Source: Bradyrhizobium sp. AZCC 2262 (GTDB lineage Bacteria > Pseudomonadota > Alphaproteobacteria > Rhizobiales > Xanthobacteraceae). From it: DNA of 64,000 bases. Positions 59,228 through 64,000 of the stretch are shown here, piece after piece; position 1 is the first letter of the stretch, and the number at the start of each line of letters is the position of its first letter. Location of the stretch: positions 5,394,001 to 5,458,000 of the forward strand of contig NZ_JAZHRT010000001.1 in the NCBI RefSeq assembly GCF_036924535.1, written 5' to 3'. A model generated the notes under the pieces. That model ran no database searches. It was not told where the DNA came from and saw nothing but the letters and a program-made list of their open reading frames with translations. A program made the translations under genes and the position numbers.

Positions 59228-60826
59228 ATGGACGATATCGTCGACCGGCGTAGCAAATCACTTTGGATGAACGTTGCGGTGGCCCCGAGCGCTACAGCGC
59301 TTCAAGGGGACAGGGAATGCGATGTCGTCATCGTGGGCGCGGGAATTGCCGGGATTTCCACGGCCTATGAACTGGTCATCGAAGGCTCTCATGTCGTCGT
59401 GCTCGATCGTGGGAAGATCGCGGGCGGCATCACGGCCCGCACCAGCGCACATCTGGCGCCGCTATGCGATGACCTGACATCTGCGATGATTAGCCTCCGG
59501 GGTGAGGAAATGTCCCGCCTGTTCTACGAGAGTCAGGCGGCCGCGGTGGATCGCATCGAGGAAATCCAGAAGCGGGAATCCGTCGACTGCGATTTTCGTC
59601 GCCTCGACGGTTATCTGTTTCAGGCGCTCAACACCGACTCGAAGATCATCGAGGACGAGCTGGAGGCGGTCCGCAAGGTCGGTGCACCCGTTCATCGGCT
59701 GGTCGGTGTCCCCCTTGCCCATTGCGAGCAGCAGCATGTGTTGCGCTATCCGCGCCAGGCCACCTTTCATCCTCTCAAATACCTTAAAGGTCTTGTCGCC
59801 GCTATCGAGGCAAAGGGCGGCAGCTTCCACTCTGACACGGTTGTCGAACGCTTCGAAGAGCGTGACGACGGCAAGGTTGTCGTCACGGCCGGCGGCGGGA
59901 CTATAACTGCTCGGGCAGCCATCGTGGCCACCAATTCTCCCACCGTCGATCGATTCGCCCTGCACACCAAAATGGCTCCCTATCGCACCTACGCGATGGC
60001 CTTTTCGATTCCGAAGGGTGCAATCCCGGACGCCCTGTATTGGGACACGCTCGCCCCCTACCATTATGTACGGTTGCAGCCGGGCGACGGTCGCACCGAT
60101 TTTCTGATCGTCGGCGGCGGCGACCACAAGAGCGGCGAAGCCGACGACGCCCATGTACGCTTTCAAGCTCTCGAAGCTTGGACGCGCAATCTCATTCCAG
60201 CGGTGAAAGACGTCACCCATCGCTGGTCGGGACAGGTCCTCGACACCATCGATTACGCTGGCTTCATCGGCAGGAATCCGGGAAGCAATAATATCTACGT
60301 CCATACCGGCGATTCCGGCCAGGGTATGACCCACGGCGTGGTGGGCGCCATGATCAATTCGGCGCTGATTCTCGGACGAGAGGCCAGATGGGCCGAAGTT
60401 TATGAGCCCTCGCGCAAGACGCTCGCCGGGATGAGCAACTTCTTGAGGGAGAATATGACCGCGGTAAAGGACTTTGCCGAGTATCTCGCGCCCGGCGAGT
60501 TGAGTGACGTCAGCGATCTGAAAGCCGGACACGGCGCCGTCATCCGGCAAGGTATGAGCAAGATCGCCGCCTATCGTGATCCTTCCGGCCAACTATATGC
60601 GCGCTCTGCCGCCTGCACGCATGTGGGCTGCCACCTGCACTGGAATTCCTTCGAGACGTGTTGGGATTGCCCCTGTCACGGATCTCATTTTGCCATCGAC
60701 GGCACGCCGCTCAATGCCCCCGCCATCGGGCCTCTGGCCGAGGCGGACATCAAGACGCGCTCCGGGGAATACGCCGGCGAAGATCAAGACGGCGGACGGC
60801 AGACTGCACTCCATTCGGAAACCTGA
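59228..60826 (+). CDS. FAD-dependent oxidoreductase with C-terminal Rieske domain
   Basis: 532 residues. The N-terminal DAO-type flavoprotein has the dinucleotide motif VVIVGAGIAGISTAYELVIE and a final GDSGQGMTHGVVGA. The C-terminal Rieske 2Fe-2S domain shows CTHVGCHLHW and CPCHGSHF, the Cys-His/Cys-His cluster ligands. Proteins of this build occur in many bacteria with no firm substrate; electron transfer from flavin to the Rieske centre is expected. It has a stress-type promoter and is followed by a short-chain dehydrogenase. Confidence 0.88.
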   Translation: MDDIVDRRSKSLWMNVAVAPSATALQGDRECDVVIVGAGIAGISTAYELVIEGSHVVVLDRGKIAGGITARTSAHLAPLCDDLTSAMISLRGEEMSRLFYESQAAAVDRIEEIQKRESVDCDFRRLDGYLFQALNTDSKIIEDELEAVRKVGAPVHRLVGVPLAHCEQQHVLRYPRQATFHPLKYLKGLVAAIEAKGGSFHSDTVVERFEERDDGKVVVTAGGGTITARAAIVATNSPTVDRFALHTKMAPYRTYAMAFSIPKGAIPDALYWDTLAPYHYVRLQPGDGRTDFLIVGGGDHKSGEADDAHVRFQALEAWTRNLIPAVKDVTHRWSGQVLDTIDYAGFIGRNPGSNNIYVHTGDSGQGMTHGVVGAMINSALILGREARWAEVYEPSRKTLAGMSNFLRENMTAVKDFAEYLAPGELSDVSDLKAGHGAVIRQGMSKIAAYRDPSGQLYARSAACTHVGCHLHWNSFETCWDCPCHGSHFAIDGTPLNAPAIGPLAEADIKTRSGEYAGEDQDGGRQTALHSET

Positions 60827-60897
60827 ATCGCCTCAACCATTACGGCACACACCACCGGCGACGTTCGAGCACTCCGTGCTCTCTTGGAGAACCGAAA

Positions 60898-61755
60898 ATG
60901 CTGCATTATCCCTGTCCTCCCTTCCCGAGCCAGCACCAGCGCATGCCCGGCAAGACTGCCGCAATGAAACCGGCGCCCGATCACGGCGAGAAATCCTACA
61001 AGGGCAGCGGCCGCCTCAACGGCAAGAAGGCCATCATCACCGGTGGTGATAGCGGAATCGGCCGAGCAGTGGCCATCGCCTATGCCAGGGAGGGTGCCGA
61101 CGTTCTGATCTCCTATCTTGACGAGCACGACGACGCCCGGGAGACCGAGCGTTTGGTGAAGGAAGCCGGCCGAAAGGCCGTTCTGCTGCCCGGCGACATC
61201 CAAGATCCGGGCCAGTGCCGTGCAGTCGTTGCGAAGGCTGTATCGGAGCTGGGCGCGATCGACATCCTCGTCAACAACGCGGCCCGCCAGGCCAGCTTCA
61301 AGTCAATCGACGAGATCAGCGACGAGGAATGGGAACTGACGTTCAAAGTGAACATCCACGCGATGTTCTATCTCACCAAGGCTGCGGTCGGCCACATGAA
61401 GCCGGGTAGCTGCGTTATCAACACCGCCTCGATCAATTCGGATGTCCCTAACCCGACACTGCTCGCCTATGCAACGACCAAGGGCGCGATTCATAATTTT
61501 ACAGCAGGTCTAGCACAGATGTTGGCAGAAAAGGGCATTCGCGCCAACGCGGTCGCCCCGGGACCGATCTGGACACCGCTCATTCCCTCGACCTTGCCAG
61601 ATGAGTCTGTAAAGAATTTCGGCAAACAGGTCCCGATGAAGCGCCCCGGCCAGCCGGTCGAGCTGGCCACGGCTTACGTCATGCTGGCCGATCCGCTTTC
61701 GAGCTACGTATCCGGCGCGACCATCGCCGTTACCGGCGGCAAGCCCTTTCTGTAG
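60898..61755 (+). CDS. Short-chain dehydrogenase/reductase (YghA-like)
   Basis: 285 residues. The N-terminal extension (QHQRMPGKTAAMKPAPDHGE) is typical of the YghA/glucose-dehydrogenase-like group. The cofactor motif is ITGGDSGIGRAVAIAYAREG, then LVNNAARQ, catalytic Ser in NTASINS and YATTKGAIHNF with Tyr and Lys. GGAG is nine bases before ATG 60898. It probably shares a transcript with the FAD/Rieske gene 71 bases upstream; general stress genes of this type are common in Rhizobiales. Confidence 0.9.
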   Translation: MLHYPCPPFPSQHQRMPGKTAAMKPAPDHGEKSYKGSGRLNGKKAIITGGDSGIGRAVAIAYAREGADVLISYLDEHDDARETERLVKEAGRKAVLLPGDIQDPGQCRAVVAKAVSELGAIDILVNNAARQASFKSIDEISDEEWELTFKVNIHAMFYLTKAAVGHMKPGSCVINTASINSDVPNPTLLAYATTKGAIHNFTAGLAQMLAEKGIRANAVAPGPIWTPLIPSTLPDESVKNFGKQVPMKRPGQPVELATAYVMLADPLSSYVSGATIAVTGGKPFL

Positions 61756-62300
61756 ACGCGCGAAGGAGAGAACGCGGCTAAGCTATGCTACACGCGGTTT
61801 GCGATGGCGCCGGCCGGCCGGTTATCTTTCCTTTTACAGAAGGACAAATGAGTGACCATAAGGGCGCGGCTCTGATCTATCCAATGCCGCCAGACGCCGA
61901 GACGCTTATTGCCGACACAGGCCGTCCTAGTTGCTTCGTTGCGCGGTCCAATATCCCGAGCAGCGCCCACCTTCTGCGCGGCCGCTCCAGGTCCCGCCGC
62001 CTGAGTCTCGCGTCAACTTTCCCGAACCTGATGCGTATTTGTCGTGGACCGTTACCGACGCGCGAACCGCGCCTGATCTTCCGACATGCCCCCTAAACTT
62101 CACCAGATTGGGATGCGTCACAACGCCGTCGTTTATGTTCATTGAGAAATTGTAGGTCCTGGCGCAGAGAATGGACAGCTGAGGCCAAGCTGGCGGAGGG
62201 AGAGGAACTGGGATCGAACCTTCTCCGCCTACGCGGTTCCGAGAGCGGTTGTCGGACCCTATCGCGCGCCTGATCTTCCGACATCCCAGGTCGTGAGGAT
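61756..62300. other. Intergenic region between the dehydrogenase and the repeat protein
   Basis: No gene is supported; frames here are short and lack start signals. The 20-base direct repeat described separately is the only structure seen. The GGGATCGAACC stretch near 62212 recalls a tRNA T-arm, but no tRNA can be folded around it. Confidence 0.5.
62068..62284. repeat. 20-base direct repeat flanking 177 bases
   Basis: CGCGCCTGATCTTCCGACAT occurs at 62068-62087 and again at 62265-62284 in the same orientation. The second copy is 16 bases past the stop of the large repeat protein. Confidence 0.6.
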
Positions 62301-64000
62301 CTATCCATTGATTCCGGGATGCTGGCGGTCTGTAACGGCCTGGGCCAATTGCGGGAGCAAGCCTGCGCCTCCCGGTTCACCGGCGCCAAGTGACGAGGTG
62401 ACAGCGCTATCCCAGCCCGAAGAAGCAAATGCCGAAGCCATGTGCTGTGTCCACAGTGCTAATCTCTGGTCCAGGGCTGCAAGCGAGGGCGCGGGATCGG
62501 TCCCCGAATTTTCCGATGTCAAACGGCCGGGTTGGTCGGTTAGCGGCGGCGGGTTGACGACATTTGTCTCACCATGGTCATCAGTCGACGCAGTGAAGTT
62601 CGCCAAAGAATAGTTGCTGGCGAGAGCGCTGCTGGTCGGCTTGGCTACGTCGCTCTCCTCACTTGCGCCACGACCGATCAAAAGGCTCTTCACAGGGACG
62701 GCGCTTCCGCTTCCGATCGTGCCGTCGCCATTCAGATCCTGGTGGAAACTCACCTCGATCCCCCGCAGCGCCGAACTGGAGCCCGACACGACGCCTCCGA
62801 CTGCATTGCCGATCACGTTGCCGTTGTTGTCGGTGTTCCAGACCGTGTACTGATTCCCACGCGTAGACTTCAGCGCAACCTCGTAGCCGCTGGCGGTCTT
62901 TTCCGCGCCGATAAAGGTCCAGCCGGCGTACTGCCCGACCGTCAGGGGACCACCATACTTCAGCTGAGGGCCAGTTCCGCCGCCAACGGGATTCAGGAAG
63001 TAATGGTTGGCGACCTTATCCAGCGCGGTTGCGCCAAATGATTCGACTCTTATCGCGACAGGACCGATCGTGCCATCGCCATTCAGATCCTGGTGGAAAC
63101 TCGCCTCAATCCCTTGCAGCGCCGCACTGGAGCCCGACACGACGCCTCTGACCGCATTGCCGATCACGTTGCCGTTGTTGTCGGTGTTCCAAACCTTGTA
63201 CTGATTCCCACGCGTAGACTTCAGCGCAACCTCGTAGCCGCTGGCGGTCTTTTCCGCGCCGATAAAGGTCCAACCGGCGTACTGCCCCACCGTGACGAGC
63301 GAGCCATTATACTTCAGTTGAGGGCCGGTCCCGCCGCCAACGGGATTCAGGAAGTAATGGTTGCCAACGATATCCAGCGCTGTCGAACCGGACGACTCAA
63401 CTCTTGTTGGCGGCGTCGTGTCTGGGATCGCGGTGTCAATCCGCAACGTCCCGGCCGGGTTCGCCATCGCGCCGGTGAGATTGGCGGCGTTGCCAGAGCT
63501 GTCCTTGATGGTCGCCGTGCCTTTGTTGATCGCTGTCACGGCGAGGTCAGCGGTGTTCTGGCCCGCCCCGACCGTGTAGCTGAAGGTCAGCGCTTTGCTG
63601 CCGGAGCCGCCGGTATAGGTCGCGGTGCCGCCGTTGTTGAGGGTCAGTGTCGGTGTGCCGCCTGCAACCGTCACCGCCTCGCTCAGATTGAGCGTCAGCG
63701 TCACCACGTTGCCGGTCGAGAGATTACCTGTGCCAGCCGTGATGCCGGTGCCGGACGCAACCAGCGAGGCAACCGTGGGGGGCGTCGTGTCTGGGATCGC
63801 GGTGTCAATCTGCAGCGTGCCGGCCGGGTTGGCCACCGCGCCGGCGAGATTGGCGGCGTTGCCAGAGCTGTCCTTGATGGTCGCCGTGCCTTTGTTGATC
63901 GCTGTCACGGCGAGGTCAGCGGTGTTCTGGCCCGCCCCGACCGTGTAGCTGAAGGTCAGCGCTTTGCTGCCGGAGCCGCCGGTATAGGTCGCGGTGCCGC
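62301..64000 (-). CDS. Large repeat-containing (Ig-like) surface or secreted protein, 5' partial
   Basis: The frame is open to the right edge, so only the C-terminal 566 or so residues are seen. Upstream are 121-residue Ig-like repeats (TATYTGGSGSKALTFSYTVG, AGQNTADLAVTAINKGTATI). Two 117-residue repeats follow (NHYFLNPVGGGTGPQLKY, TVGQYAGWTFIGAEKTASGY), each ending in a calcium-loop-like DLNGDGTIG. A non-repeated acidic C-terminus of about 140 residues ends QHPGING. This layout fits a large adhesin or type I-secreted protein; the secretion genes are not in view. Confidence 0.8.
   Translation of the reverse strand, partial: GTATYTGGSGSKALTFSYTVGAGQNTADLAVTAINKGTATIKDSSGNAANLAGAVANPAGTLQIDTAIPDTTPPTVASLVASGTGITAGTGNLSTGNVVTLTLNLSEAVTVAGGTPTLTLNNGGTATYTGGSGSKALTFSYTVGAGQNTADLAVTAINKGTATIKDSSGNAANLTGAMANPAGTLRIDTAIPDTTPPTRVESSGSTALDIVGNHYFLNPVGGGTGPQLKYNGSLVTVGQYAGWTFIGAEKTASGYEVALKSTRGNQYKVWNTDNNGNVIGNAVRGVVSGSSAALQGIEASFHQDLNGDGTIGPVAIRVESFGATALDKVANHYFLNPVGGGTGPQLKYGGPLTVGQYAGWTFIGAEKTASGYEVALKSTRGNQYTVWNTDNNGNVIGNAVGGVVSGSSSALRGIEVSFHQDLNGDGTIGSGSAVPVKSLLIGRGASEESDVAKPTSSALASNYSLANFTASTDDHGETNVVNPPPLTDQPGRLTSENSGTDPAPSLAALDQRLALWTQHMASAFASSGWDSAVTSSLGAGEPGGAGLLPQLAQAVTDRQHPGING

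Noticed and set aside
62200..62235. Possible tRNA T-arm (GGGATCGAACC)
   Set aside because: No anticodon or acceptor stem can be formed around it.

Overview
The window reads as chromosomal DNA of a GC-rich alphaproteobacterium, most probably Bradyrhizobium or a close relative in the Rhizobiales. This rests on the aerobic (CobG/CobN-type) cobalamin pathway, bluB, a DUF1236 protein, many small Rhizobiales-style hypothetical proteins, tRNA genes with encoded CCA, and sites resembling EcfG-type general-stress promoters. The genus is inferred from remembered family content, not from a search.

Layout. 1-2.7 kb: end of a dipeptide/oligopeptide ABC transporter operon (permease, two ATPases). 2.7-7.5 kb: hairpins, very small proteins, one enolase-superfamily enzyme and an ankyrin pseudogene. 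7.6-28.0 kb: an almost complete cobalamin locus. A minus-strand run of fourteen genes (DUF1636-cobW-cobN-G-H-I-J-L-E-M-B-A-cbiM-cobF) lies behind a cobalamin riboswitch, with most stop and start codons overlapping. cobK sits on the opposite strand inside this run. cobO-cobQ diverge from it, then cobC-cobD (minus) and cobP-cobV'-bluB (plus). cobC carries a one-base frameshift and cobV is cut to a stub. 28.3-32.3 kb: a second cobalamin riboswitch ahead of a TonB-dependent receptor and a PepSY membrane protein. 32.5-40.2 kb: an amide-use module on the minus strand, amiC-amiR, a terminator in the leader, a nitrilase-fold amidase, then a branched-chain-type ABC transporter with a permease-ATPase fusion.

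40.2-62 kb is accessory DNA. It starts with an integrase remnant beside the 3' end of a tRNA-Pro, followed by a second integrase beside a tRNA-Arg-like sequence. It holds many proteins under 100 residues, repeated structured elements, decayed genes (YihY, DUF72, phasin, short-chain dehydrogenase fragment), and stress-type genes (DUF892 ferritin-like protein, pyrophosphatase, FAD/Rieske oxidoreductase, short-chain dehydrogenase). Several have a GGAAC-N16/17-CGTT site upstream, which suggests control by the general stress sigma factor EcfG. 62.3-64 kb: the C-terminal part of a large repeat protein running off the right edge.

The most interesting unit is a two-gene operon at 54.85-56.33 kb. It pairs an orphan ParA-type ATPase with a protein that has a basic N-terminus, a long low-complexity linker and a C-terminal phasin-like helix. 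It could be a positioning system for storage granules. Other good leads are the repeated folded element at 43.4/44.8 kb, the tRNA-Arg-like sequence lacking a D-arm, the interleaved head-to-head EcfG-type sites at 51.9 kb, and the embedded cobK gene.
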